Assembly (NCBI RefSeq): GCF_034932145.1
Contig: NZ_JAYGHV010000004.1
Span: 1-49,725, forward strand
Direction: 5' to 3'
From: CCY15215 sp034932145
Lineage (GTDB): Bacteria > Cyanobacteriota > Cyanobacteriia > Cyanobacteriales > Spirulinaceae
Length of the DNA: 49,725 bases
The translations under genes and the position numbers were made by a program. Of this stretch, positions 1-7,323 are shown piece after piece (the first letter of the stretch is position 1; each line of letters begins with the position of its first letter). The notes below the pieces were generated by a model, which did no database searches, was not told where the DNA came from, and saw only the letters and a list, made by a program, of their open reading frames with translations.

Positions 1-281
1 TCGTAGAAGCGTATCGCCCCACGATTGGGCAATCCATCAACAGATTCCCATTGGATAATCTGATTGGGAACAAGTTTAAGAATACGAGACAACCACGTAA
101 ATTCTAAACCAGTTGTTGCTAATTTCCACCGGGAAAGCTCGGGATTGTCTTTTTGAATTGTTACTGAGTCGATCCATTTCATCCAACGAGGCATCTGTTC
201 TAAATCCGACCACAAGCCCCACACTAGATCGATAGGGGCATCCACTTCAATTTGTACGCTATGTTCGAGCCAATCTGTCAT
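1..281 (-). CDS. SRPBCC family protein, N-terminal part (truncated by window edge)
   Basis: Translating the minus strand from the ATG at 279-281 gives an open frame of about 93 residues that runs off the window. It begins MTDWLEHSVQIEVDAPIDLV and continues with WSDLEQMPRWMKWI. This pattern of a beta strand, an 'APIDLVW' turn and 'LEQMPRWM' is typical of the START/SRPBCC (polyketide cyclase/COQ10-like) fold, which binds hydrophobic ligands. It lies 58 bp downstream of zds on the same strand. A small SRPBCC protein next to zds is, as far as I recall, a common cyanobacterial arrangement, so a link with carotenoid or membrane lipid handling is possible but inferred. The C-terminus is not visible. 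Confidence 0.75.
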   Translation of the reverse strand, partial: MTDWLEHSVQIEVDAPIDLVWGLWSDLEQMPRWMKWIDSVTIQKDNPELSRWKLATTGLEFTWLSRILKLVPNQIIQWESVDGLPNRGAIRFY

Positions 282-309
282 TGATTTGATTATTAATTAT
301 TGGTTTTTA

Positions 310-340
310 CCTGTTGCCTGTTGCCTTTTGCCTGTTGCCT
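310..340. repeat. short TTGCCTG-type tandem repeat
   Basis: Four copies of CTGTTGCC-like units, one degenerate (TTGCCTTTTGCC), fill the gap between zds and the SRPBCC gene. The array ends at the zds stop codon. It belongs to the same family as the longer array at 2964-3022. Confidence 0.7.
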
Positions 341-1776
341 CATTGTTTAATAGTTTCTAAGATTGCTTTAGCGGCTTTGCGTCCAGAAATGGTGGCTCCC
401 TCCATACTATCGATATAATCTTGCTGAGTGTAACTTCCCGCTAAAAAGAAATTGGCGATCGCGGTCTTTTGATTAGGTCGGTAAGCATCCATCCCCGGCG
501 CTTCTCGATAGAGAGATTGTGCTAATTTAACCACACTATACCAAGTCATATTTAATTCTCGTGCTGAGGGGAACAGTTTTCGCACTTGAGCGAGGACATG
601 ATTGGCAATTTCTTCGTTATTCTTCTTAATAAAAGGGTCTCCTGGAGTGAGAACTAACTGCATTAAAGAACCCTGCCCCTCTTTGTAATAATCCCTCGGA
701 CTGGTCAGGGCAAGATCGGCAAAACAAGAAAAGTCAGCATCGGCAGTATAAAGAAGGTTATCGAGGCCAGTCGCTTCTTTGAGTTGTCGGCGTTTTTCAG
801 CATTCTTCATTTCCGTTACCCAACCATCAAAACGCAGTTGAACTGTTGCCACGGGAACCGCTTCTAATTTATAAATATTGTCAAATTCCGACCATTTTCG
901 CCAAGATTGAGGCAAGAGGCGTTGAATTCCGGGGACATCACAAGCAGCAACGTAGGCATCTGCGGTAATGGTTTCTTCTGCGTCCCCATTGGCGACAGTA
1001 ATGCCCGTGACTTGGGGCGCATCTCCTTCGCTATAGTGAATTTCTCGGACGCGACGACGGGTGTAAATTTTAGTGTGACGTGCTTCTAAATAGTCGAGAA
1101 TGGGTTGGTGTAAGTATTCTTGGGGGGAACCGGCTAACATTCGCAAAACCGAGGCCTCGGTTTTGGCGGCGAAGAATTGGAAAATAGTTAGCATACATCG
1201 GGCGGAAATATTTTCTGTATCGATGAATCCTAACGCATAGGCGATGGGGTTCCACATCCGTTTTAAACTGCTATTATTGCCCCCATGTTTGCGAAACCAA
1301 TCGGCAAAACTAATCGAGTCGAGATTGCGAATTGCTTTCATTGCCCCCTCAAAGTCAATTAAACCGCGTACAATGGGGCTTGTTCCTAGGGCGAAGGAGT
1401 TGGCAATTTTATCGATCGCGCTGAGTTGGGAGGTGGTAAAAAAGGCTTTTAAACCGTGGAAAGGGGCACCGGTAAAGAAGCGAAAATCCAGTTCCCCAAT
1501 GCGTCCACCTTCGTTAATAAAGGTGTGTACGTGGTCTTTGAGGAGTAGGTTATCGATCGCCCCCACTTTCCGCATTAGTTCAAATAGATTGTAGTAGCAG
1601 CCGAAAAATACGTGCAGCCCCATTTCCAGGTGATTGCCCTCGGGATCGACCCAACTGCCCACTTTTCCCCCTACAAAAGGGCGAGATTCAAAGATTTCCA
1701 CCTCGCAACCCGCATCGACTAGATCGATCGCGGTTGCCATTCCTGCTAGTCCTGCGCCAACGATCGCAACCCGCAT
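340..1776 (-). CDS. zds: 9,9'-di-cis-zeta-carotene desaturase
   Basis: Zeta-carotene desaturase converts zeta-carotene to lycopene via neurosporene in the plant-type carotenoid pathway, at membranes, using FAD and plastoquinone. The protein (478 aa) opens with the dinucleotide-binding motif VAIVGAGLAGMATAIDL and an acidic strand end (VEIFESR). It carries the ZDS hallmark GLHVFFGCYYNLFELM near residues 55-70. The C-terminal FAD-binding segment FFLAGSYTQQDYIDSMEGA is intact. The open frame extends 47 codons upstream, but those residues do not resemble the family. The ATG at 1774-1776 precedes MRVAIVGAG directly and has an AGGA at suitable distance, so I start there. The SRPBCC gene follows on the same strand. 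Confidence 0.95.
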   Translation of the reverse strand: MRVAIVGAGLAGMATAIDLVDAGCEVEIFESRPFVGGKVGSWVDPEGNHLEMGLHVFFGCYYNLFELMRKVGAIDNLLLKDHVHTFINEGGRIGELDFRFFTGAPFHGLKAFFTTSQLSAIDKIANSFALGTSPIVRGLIDFEGAMKAIRNLDSISFADWFRKHGGNNSSLKRMWNPIAYALGFIDTENISARCMLTIFQFFAAKTEASVLRMLAGSPQEYLHQPILDYLEARHTKIYTRRRVREIHYSEGDAPQVTGITVANGDAEETITADAYVAACDVPGIQRLLPQSWRKWSEFDNIYKLEAVPVATVQLRFDGWVTEMKNAEKRRQLKEATGLDNLLYTADADFSCFADLALTSPRDYYKEGQGSLMQLVLTPGDPFIKKNNEEIANHVLAQVRKLFPSARELNMTWYSVVKLAQSLYREAPGMDAYRPNQKTAIANFFLAGSYTQQDYIDSMEGATISGRKAAKAILETIKQ

Positions 1777-1917
1777 TCCCTTTATCCTGTTAATTTTTCC
1801 TTTACATATTTTAATGGATCGAGGCAAATTGTGGCGATGGCGATCGCAATTCCAGAAAAAAACCACTTTGTTAAACAAGGCGATCGTATCTTTTTTCTCT
1901 AAAACCAAGAGAGACAA

Positions 1918-2265
1918 TTAGTCTTCATTCTCTTGATTTTCTGCTAATTTTTGTGGTTCTTCTTCCTCTTCCTCCTCTTCCAATTCGTTGATTTTCCGAT
2001 AAAACTTTTGTAAATAATTCAAATCTGCCACAAAAAGACCTTCAATAGTTGCAGGGGAAATATTATCTAAAGCACCGAGACGGGTAATCACGCGAGATAA
2101 AATAATTGCTGTTGCATACGCGGGATTAGTTTTCACCCGAGGATCGCGCATGGGGACAATTTCATCGATCGCCCTTGCCAAACGCATGACCCCCGTGCGA
2201 TGAAGATTACCTTCTGTATCTATGTATCCTTTAGGAAGAGAAAATTCAAACTCGGTTTGTATCAT
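1918..2265 (-). CDS. phage-tail-assembly-like protein of the CIS operon
   Basis: A 115-residue protein beginning MIQTEFEFSLPKGYIDTEGN, with a central GVMRLARAIDEIVPMRDPRV and ILSRVITRLGALDNISPATIEGLF. This pattern matches the small tail-assembly (gp41-like, chaperone-type) proteins that accompany sheath and tube genes in bacterial contractile injection systems. These proteins are thought to assist tube or baseplate assembly; that role is known for phage relatives and inferred here. The C-terminus is a run of eight glutamates followed by more acidic residues. It is the last gene of the minus-strand operon, 70 bp after the longer tube-like gene. zds (start 1776) lies about 140 bp further on and is probably a separate unit. 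Confidence 0.75.
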   Translation of the reverse strand: MIQTEFEFSLPKGYIDTEGNLHRTGVMRLARAIDEIVPMRDPRVKTNPAYATAIILSRVITRLGALDNISPATIEGLFVADLNYLQKFYRKINELEEEEEEEEPQKLAENQENED

Positions 2266-2335
2266 TAATTAAGATAATTGGGATGAATTAAAATACTGCG
2301 CGATCGCCTTTCTTGAGATTAGATTGAGATTACCT

Positions 2336-2926
2336 TTACAAACTAAAAAATTGAGCTGATTTATAGGTCAGATCGCTTGCTTCTGCGGAGTATTCACTCG
2401 ATAGTTCAGTGCGATAAAATTCATCAACCGCTAATTCAAGTTCCTCAATCACAAAATCATTAGTATTCGCATTTAAAGAGCCAATAGTATAACTAATCGG
2501 CCAAGCACCCGTGAAGCTATACCGAGCCATTTCAGTTCCCCATTGATTATAAATGACAATATCACCATCGCGATATTGTTCGCTCCATTGTCCTTCCTCT
2601 ATGGTCTTAAACCAATCCCATAATGTTGTCGTTAATGTTAAACCTCGCTTGAGCGTAATATTCTCACTCTTAGTATTTCCAGGAATTTTGGTTCTCACAA
2701 CTCGACCATAATTCGTTCCATTCGCCCCCCATTTTTGCGCGGTAACTTCAGCAATTTCAACAACATCATAACTGCGTTTAAATCCCGAGCATTCCGTGAA
2801 AAAAGCATCCACAAGTCCAGAAGCATCCACGAGAAGATCGACGTAAAAACGATTGCTAGTTAGGACTTCCGGTAAAGCGTATAGTCCTGTTAATAAAGAG
2901 CCTTCTTGAGAATTACTGAGTGTCAT
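2336..2926 (-). CDS. gp19-like tail tube protein, longer form (tube C)
   Basis: A 196-residue protein of the T4 gp19-like/conserved phage tail family. It has the family opening NRFYVDLLVDASGLVDAFFTECSGF after an N-terminal extension of about 25 residues. The middle holds the LKRGLTLTTTLWDWFKTIE helix-strand block, and the end has YSFTGAWPISYTIGSL then IEELELAVDEFYR. Such longer paralogues in CIS clusters usually form the tube initiator or cap next to the baseplate. It lies between tube B2 and the assembly protein on the minus strand. A TTGCCTG repeat array separates it from B2. Its role as initiator is inferred from gene order and length. Confidence 0.85.
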   Translation of the reverse strand: MTLSNSQEGSLLTGLYALPEVLTSNRFYVDLLVDASGLVDAFFTECSGFKRSYDVVEIAEVTAQKWGANGTNYGRVVRTKIPGNTKSENITLKRGLTLTTTLWDWFKTIEEGQWSEQYRDGDIVIYNQWGTEMARYSFTGAWPISYTIGSLNANTNDFVIEELELAVDEFYRTELSSEYSAEASDLTYKSAQFFSL

Positions 2927-2963
2927 AATTGTATGATTTGTTATTTGTTGTTTGTTGTTTATT

Positions 2964-3022
2964 GTTGCCTGTTGCCTGTTGCCTGTTGCCTGTTTGCCTG
3001 TTTGCCTGTTTGCCTGTTGCCT
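2964..3022. repeat. tandem heptamer/octamer array, GTTGCCT and GTTTGCCT units
   Basis: Eight units are readable: four GTTGCCT, three GTTTGCCT, then one GTTGCCT. The array lies in the 121-bp gap between tube B2 and tube C, 25 bp after the B2 stop codon. A palindromic AGCGCATAGCGCT follows at 3023-3035. Confidence 0.9.
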
Positions 3023-3047
3023 AGCGCATAGCGCTATATTTATGATT

Positions 3048-3518
3048 TTACGAAATTCGTTTCATTGTCTCATAAGAAAATTCTAGCGTTTCTTCATAAA
3101 GACTGGCACTATCAACGGAAAATTGAGAGCATTTGTCACTAACCGGAAAAAGCCCATTCAAATCCCAACGCGCACCTTCACCTCCTCCTTGATCGTAGAC
3201 GATAATACTTGCAGTTTTCCTTGTTCCACCCAATAATGTTGCTCCTCCAATAAACTTAGACGAATGCGAATTTTTGTACCAATTGTAAAGACTGCTATCC
3301 TCTGCCGATCCGACAAAGGCGATCGTGATATTGCTTGTATTAACACCCGTAACTGTAGCCTGCATGAAACTCATCGCATATTTACTTGCTCCATGAGCAT
3401 TACTGTCATCCGTTGCTTCTAAAGAAGAACCAAGACCGCTTACGCTTTTAATATATAAATCCGAATAAATGCCATCAATATCGACATAAAATCGAGAATT
3501 GGCTAAAACTTCTCCCAT
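3048..3518 (-). CDS. gp19-like tail tube protein, type B copy 2 (tube B2)
   Basis: A 156-residue tube protein. It starts MGEVLANSRFYVDIDGIYSD and contains ATVTGVNTSNITIAFVGSAE, YNWYKNSHSS and WDLNGLFPVS, ending in a YEETLEFSYETMKR strand. The family forms hexameric rings that stack into the inner tube propelled by sheath contraction. It is clearly paralogous to the product of 4130-4603: both share the 'EVLA/EILA..FY', 'YDWY/YNWY..SHS' and 'YEETL.F.YE' blocks in the same order. It is the fifth gene of the operon, 59 bp downstream of tube A2. The ribosome-binding site is weak (GAGG about 11 bases before the ATG). Confidence 0.9.
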   Translation of the reverse strand: MGEVLANSRFYVDIDGIYSDLYIKSVSGLGSSLEATDDSNAHGASKYAMSFMQATVTGVNTSNITIAFVGSAEDSSLYNWYKNSHSSKFIGGATLLGGTRKTASIIVYDQGGGEGARWDLNGLFPVSDKCSQFSVDSASLYEETLEFSYETMKRIS

Positions 3519-3577
3519 TGTATCTTGCCTCGCATGAAAAATTTTTTCAAGTAAAAATTCTCTGAAAATAGTAGAGA

Positions 3578-4063
3578 TTAAAAGAAAGAAGCAGGATTGA
3601 CTCTTTCGATATCTTCACACACAATGTCATAAGTTTCTTTAACGAACTCATTACCATCTGCGGCAAGATCGGAGACAGAATAACTTTGCGGCCAAGCATT
3701 CTTAATATTCCATTGTAAAACTGCTTTGTCAGAACTGTTATAAGCCGTTAATGAGCCGCTTTTGCGATACAGTCCCCAATAGCCAGAACCGCCTTCACTG
3801 CTTGGCATACACCTTTTATACCATGTATACCAATCCATATCTCCTTTAACCAAATACACCTCAATTGAGATATTGGGGTTATTTTGACGGCCTGCTGTTG
3901 ATTGCCAGTAATTCATCGTATACTTTGAGGCAGAGAAAGGTTTATCTTGTCCCGATATTTCTCCCTCAAACGTAATTTCTCCCACGCTTGCGACCATTTT
4001 TTCCGTTAGTCCATCAAATTCAATATAGAATCGACTGGTGGGAATAGGTTTTAGTTCTGCCAT
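3578..4063 (-). CDS. gp19-like tail tube protein, type A copy 2 (tube A2)
   Basis: A 161-residue tube protein starting MAELKPIPTSRFYIEFDGLT. It shares with the product of 4719-5192 the blocks PIPTSRFY, EKMVASVGE, SIEVYLV.GDMDWY, NAWP.SYS and ETY/F..VCEDI. The open frame begins four codons earlier. I chose the ATG at 4061-4063 because a strong GGAGGA lies five bases upstream of it. It contributes to, or modifies, the inner tube of the injection system. It ends with a short NPASFF extension absent from copy 1. It sits between B1 and B2. Confidence 0.9.
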   Translation of the reverse strand: MAELKPIPTSRFYIEFDGLTEKMVASVGEITFEGEISGQDKPFSASKYTMNYWQSTAGRQNNPNISIEVYLVKGDMDWYTWYKRCMPSSEGGSGYWGLYRKSGSLTAYNSSDKAVLQWNIKNAWPQSYSVSDLAADGNEFVKETYDIVCEDIERVNPASFF

Positions 4064-4129
4064 ATTTTCCTCCAAATGAGTTATTGGCTACTTTTGAATT
4101 TTAAGAAATAGCCAATAATCCATAACCCA

Positions 4130-4603
4130 TTATGCTGTGCGAGACAAGTTTTCGTAAGCAAAATCCAAGGTTTCTTCATAAAGAGCCGCATCTTCTGCTG
4201 ACAGTGAAGAACCTTTGTAGCTCACGGGAAAAACTCCTGTAAGAACCCAAGTAGCGGCTTCCTCTCCACCTTGGTTGTAGAGAGAAATAGTTCCTGTTTT
4301 GCGTTCTCCTTTATTCTCACTTCCTCCCCCCACATATTCAGTAGAGTGAGAGGAATAGTACCAATCGTAAACGCGCTTATCTTCAGCAGTGCCGACAAAA
4401 GTAATGGTTAGGTTGGAATTACTAACACCCGTTACCGTTGATTGTACGGCACTTTTTCCGCCCTTGGTGACACCATAAGAAGCATCGGATCCTGCTAACT
4501 CAATGGTGGCGCTAATGCCGCTAATGCTCTTAATAATTAGATCGTCGAGTCCGTCGATGCTAATGTAAAACTTGGAACACGCGAGAATTTCTCCGGCTGC
4601 CAT
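4130..4603 (-). CDS. gp19-like tail tube protein, type B copy 1 (tube B1)
   Basis: A 157-residue tube protein starting MAAGEILACSKFYISIDGLD, with STVTGVSNSNLTITFVGTAE, VYDWYYSSHSTEY and LTGVFPVSYKGSS. The open frame extends 21 codons upstream through a hydrophobic stretch. That stretch is not part of the family, and AAGGAG stands seven bases before the ATG at 4601-4603, so I start there. It is the paralogue of the 3048-3518 product. It is encoded 115 bp after tube A1 in the same operon. Family role: the tube subunit that stacks inside the sheath. Confidence 0.9.
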   Translation of the reverse strand: MAAGEILACSKFYISIDGLDDLIIKSISGISATIELAGSDASYGVTKGGKSAVQSTVTGVSNSNLTITFVGTAEDKRVYDWYYSSHSTEYVGGGSENKGERKTGTISLYNQGGEEAATWVLTGVFPVSYKGSSLSAEDAALYEETLDFAYENLSRTA

Positions 4604-4718
4604 TGTTTTGCTCCTTGTTAAAAGTAGAAAAAAAAGTAGAAAAATGCGATCGCCAACACGAAACAAGTTTCATGTGCGGGGGGATTATAGAGGAAATTCC
4701 TCCCTCTATAAATAGCGT

Positions 4719-5192
4719 TTAAGTTGTTCTTTTGATATCTTCGCAAACGAGTTCAAAAGTTTCTTTTGCTAAGTCGCTGCCATCGGCAGAAAGGTCGGAT
4801 AAGCTATAACTCTTCGGCCAAGCATTAGTAATCGTCCATTCTAGAACAACTTCATCGCTGGCATTGAAAGCGGTTAAAGTACCACCTTGGCGGCCTTTCA
4901 GTCCAACGCCATCGCCTCCTTCACTTTTGGGAACTATGGATTTAAACCAGTTGTACCAGTCCATATCGCCTTCAACCAAGTAGACTTCGATGGAGAAATC
5001 AGGGTTATCAGCAAATCCCGTGGAGGTACTTTGCCACAGGGTTTTTCCTTCTTTACCAGAGGCGATCGGTTTTTCGTGGCCTGCGGTTTTGCCCTCAAAG
5101 GACATTTCGCCAACACTGGCGACCATCTTTTCACTTAAATTATCAAAAGCAACGTAGAATCGGCTGGTAGGAATTGGAACTACTTCGGTCAT
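4719..5192 (-). CDS. gp19-like tail tube protein, type A copy 1 (tube A1)
   Basis: A 157-residue tube protein starting MTEVVPIPTSRFYVAFDNLS, with EKMVASVGEMSFEG, SIEVYLVEGDMDWYNWF, and a C-terminal NAWPKSYSLSDLSADGS then ELVCEDIKR. It is the first gene after the sheath (110 bp spacing), the position usually held by the main tube protein in CIS clusters. It is therefore the best candidate for the bulk tube subunit, though that is inferred from order only. By eye about half its residues match tube A2. Confidence 0.9.
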   Translation of the reverse strand: MTEVVPIPTSRFYVAFDNLSEKMVASVGEMSFEGKTAGHEKPIASGKEGKTLWQSTSTGFADNPDFSIEVYLVEGDMDWYNWFKSIVPKSEGGDGVGLKGRQGGTLTAFNASDEVVLEWTITNAWPKSYSLSDLSADGSDLAKETFELVCEDIKRTT

Positions 5193-5277
5193 TGTCTTTT
5201 AAAGAGTAATAAGTAATGGACAAAAAGTGTGGAAAGAGAAAAGAAAGAAACTTATTGTTAATCATCCTCCCTCTTTC

Positions 5278-5302
5278 CAACTATCAACTATCAACTATCA
5301 AC
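5278..5302. repeat. CAACTAT tandem heptamer against the sheath stop codon
   Basis: Three full CAACTAT units plus a partial CAAC end one base before the complement of the sheath stop codon. Read with the sheath transcript the array is GTTGATA immediately after TAG. It is the same repeat family as 12930-13057 and 36071-36105. Confidence 0.85.
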
Positions 5303-7036
5303 CTAGCCCCCAGGTGCCCACTGACTGATGCGGAAGATGACAAATTCCGCCGGACGTACAGGACATACGCCCACTTCAACGTAAAGACGACCCATCATCA
5401 TAGTTTCATTGGTGTTGAGTTCGCCGTCGCACTTAACATAGAATGATTCTCCAGGAGAACCGCCTTGCAGGGCTCCCGCACGCCATAATCCTTCCAGGAA
5501 GTTATTAACCGTGCGTGTAACTCGCGCCCAGAGATCGCGATCGTTGGGTTCAAAGACGACCCACTGGGTACCGATTTCGATGGATTTCTCAATGTAGCTC
5601 ATCAAGCGACGAACAGAGATATAACGCCATTGAATATCGGTGGGATCGACTAAGGTACGCGCACCCCAAATCAAATAACCACGATTGTAACTGGCGAAGT
5701 TACGAATGCAGTTAATCCCTTTGGGGTTGAGCAGTTCTTGCTCGCGCATATTGGTTTCGTAAGCCAAGCCTAAAACGCCTCTAGGGGTTTCGTTTGCAGG
5801 GGCTTTGAAGATACCTCGGCTTTGGTCGGTGCGACACCAAACCCCCATCATGTGACCGCAGGGAGGGACGAAAATGGGGCGGCCTGCGTTGGCGGGGTTG
5901 GCGACTTTAATCCAAGGATAGTACAGTGCGCCAAACATAGAGCGGCGGTTGAAAGCTGTCAGCCAAGCGTCAATATCTTGGGGCTTCTGGTTTTCGGGGA
6001 GAACAGGATCGTTACCTTTTCCTGGTTTAACTGGTGGTGGATCAAGGACGGCCATGCGATAGGGAGGTCCTGGGAAGGAGTTCTCGCACATACTGACCAT
6101 CATTTCCATAACCCCGTGTACTTGGTCGAGGTCAAGAATTCCGGTTTGATAAAGGAGCATCAGGTCGGGGAAGGCAACCATCGCGACTTCATCGACTTCA
6201 AATAAGCCTTGCATCCCTTTGCGTTCGTTGCGACTGCCAGCAATATCGCGCGTAGCGTTGTCAACGGGAGAGATGTAAGGAGGGGGGGCGATTTCGTAAA
6301 CACCATTACCGGGTCGTCGCGAGAGTGCTTGTCCGCTTACGGAAATATCGGCAAAGGTCAAATATTCTGATTCTGCTACGGCTGTAACGGCGTAATCGGC
6401 TACGGCTGTTTCGACTTCGGGGTTCATGGACAGGTTATCGTATTCCTCGAGAACCTCTTCGCCGAGAACAACTTTCAGATTAAAGTATTGTCCGTCATCA
6501 ATGGCAGGCTCGGAGTCGTCTTCCGGTGCTTTGGGGGTACTTTCGGAAATAACTACGAGTATTCGTCCCGAATCTCCTGGGGGAAGTGCGGGCGCATCAT
6601 CACTTTCGGAAGGTTTAATATTCGCACTCAAAGAAGGTTTGCCCCCTGCGGTGAGCAGTTTTGTCGCGACTTCCTCTGCTGGTGGGGGTTCGGCTCCAGG
6701 AAGTTTGGTGCCGATGCTAGTGACCCAACAGCGTCCGCCACCGTTAACAAACCAGCCTTGAACGGCAAAGGGGAGGTAAGGATAATAAGTTTGTTCGCTG
6801 CCGTCTTCGGCGACTTTTTTATATTCGGTAAATCCATCGGAGTTGGGTTTGCCGAAATATTCGAGATACTGTTCAAAGTTGGTAATCATGATGGGTTTGA
6901 ACAGTTCGGCATCACCGCGCACGTCTTCGGTGAAGCCGATAAACCCAGCAATACTTAAGCTAATGCCCTCAATTGGGCGACTCCCTCGGTCTACTTCTTC
7001 GACGTAGACACCTGGAGCAAAATAATCTAAGGCCAT
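5303..7036 (-). CDS. contractile tail sheath protein
   Basis: A 577-residue phage-tail-sheath protein, the contractile outer cylinder of a CIS. It starts MALDYFAPGVYVEEVDRGSR and continues with SIAGFIGFTEDVRGDAELF and IMITNFEQYLEYFG, the conserved N-terminal sheath motif. The C-terminal region GYLIWGARTLV, IQWRYISVRRLMSYIEKSI, then RTVNNFLEGLWRAGALQGG is the conserved subtilisin-like/interlock part. It ends FVIFRISQWAPGG. Residues about 130-290 form a variable, acidic, proline-rich insertion, which probably decorates the particle surface. GGAGGA precedes the ATG. It heads the minus-strand operon, and its promoter region is shared with the divergent methyltransferase gene. Confidence 0.95.
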   Translation of the reverse strand: MALDYFAPGVYVEEVDRGSRPIEGISLSIAGFIGFTEDVRGDAELFKPIMITNFEQYLEYFGKPNSDGFTEYKKVAEDGSEQTYYPYLPFAVQGWFVNGGGRCWVTSIGTKLPGAEPPPAEEVATKLLTAGGKPSLSANIKPSESDDAPALPPGDSGRILVVISESTPKAPEDDSEPAIDDGQYFNLKVVLGEEVLEEYDNLSMNPEVETAVADYAVTAVAESEYLTFADISVSGQALSRRPGNGVYEIAPPPYISPVDNATRDIAGSRNERKGMQGLFEVDEVAMVAFPDLMLLYQTGILDLDQVHGVMEMMVSMCENSFPGPPYRMAVLDPPPVKPGKGNDPVLPENQKPQDIDAWLTAFNRRSMFGALYYPWIKVANPANAGRPIFVPPCGHMMGVWCRTDQSRGIFKAPANETPRGVLGLAYETNMREQELLNPKGINCIRNFASYNRGYLIWGARTLVDPTDIQWRYISVRRLMSYIEKSIEIGTQWVVFEPNDRDLWARVTRTVNNFLEGLWRAGALQGGSPGESFYVKCDGELNTNETMMMGRLYVEVGVCPVRPAEFVIFRISQWAPGG

Positions 7037-7086
7037 AAGCGGCTGTCCTCCATTAGGATGTTTGAATGCTGAGTTAGATAATATAA

Positions 7087-7152
7087 GGTCTAGACCGTCT
7101 GCGCTCTAGCTTATCCTGAGACGGGCTTCGAGGTTATTAGACTTAAGTCTAA
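7087..7152. promoter_or_regulatory. two perfect palindromes in the divergent promoter region
   Basis: In the 287-bp gap between the sheath start (7036) and the methyltransferase start (7324) there are two exact palindromes: GGTCTAGACC at 7087-7096 and TTAGACTTAAGTCTAA at 7137-7152. A related half-site, GGTCTAGTCTAA, lies around 7233-7245. Dyads sharing a TCTAGAC/AGTCTA core in a divergent promoter region suggest operators or other protein-binding sites. No binding protein is identified and no function is shown. The rest of the gap holds two HIP1-like sites and no gene. Confidence 0.4.
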
Positions 7153-7323
7153 ATTCAGTTTGGAGCGCGATCGCATTTCTTAATCTACTGTCTGGGCAAA
7201 ATCGGCTATTGGTACGGCTGCGGTAATTGGCGATCGCGGGTCTAGTCTAAAATTTCCTCGGTCGCAACAGTGTCGATATTGATATATTAATGAAGTATTT
7301 TAACGAGGCTATCTAGAAAATCA

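Noticed and set aside
1777..1917. 47-codon N-terminal extension of the zeta-carotene desaturase frame
   Set aside because: The residues are unlike the family, and the conserved start MRVAIVGAG has its own ATG and ribosome-binding sequence.
4604..4666. Signal-peptide-like extension of tube B1 (hydrophobic FLLFFLLL stretch)
   Set aside because: AAGGAG sits seven bases before the family-consistent ATG at 4603; tube proteins are cytosolic and the extension is not found in copy 2.
6426..6958. Two overlapping plus-strand open frames opposite the sheath gene
   Set aside because: They are mirror frames of the sheath's low-complexity insertion, with no family resemblance and no ribosome sites.
1918..7036. 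Prophage or defective phage
   Set aside because: No capsid, portal, terminase, lysis, integrase or replication genes are present, and sheath, tube and assembly genes match the known CIS pattern.
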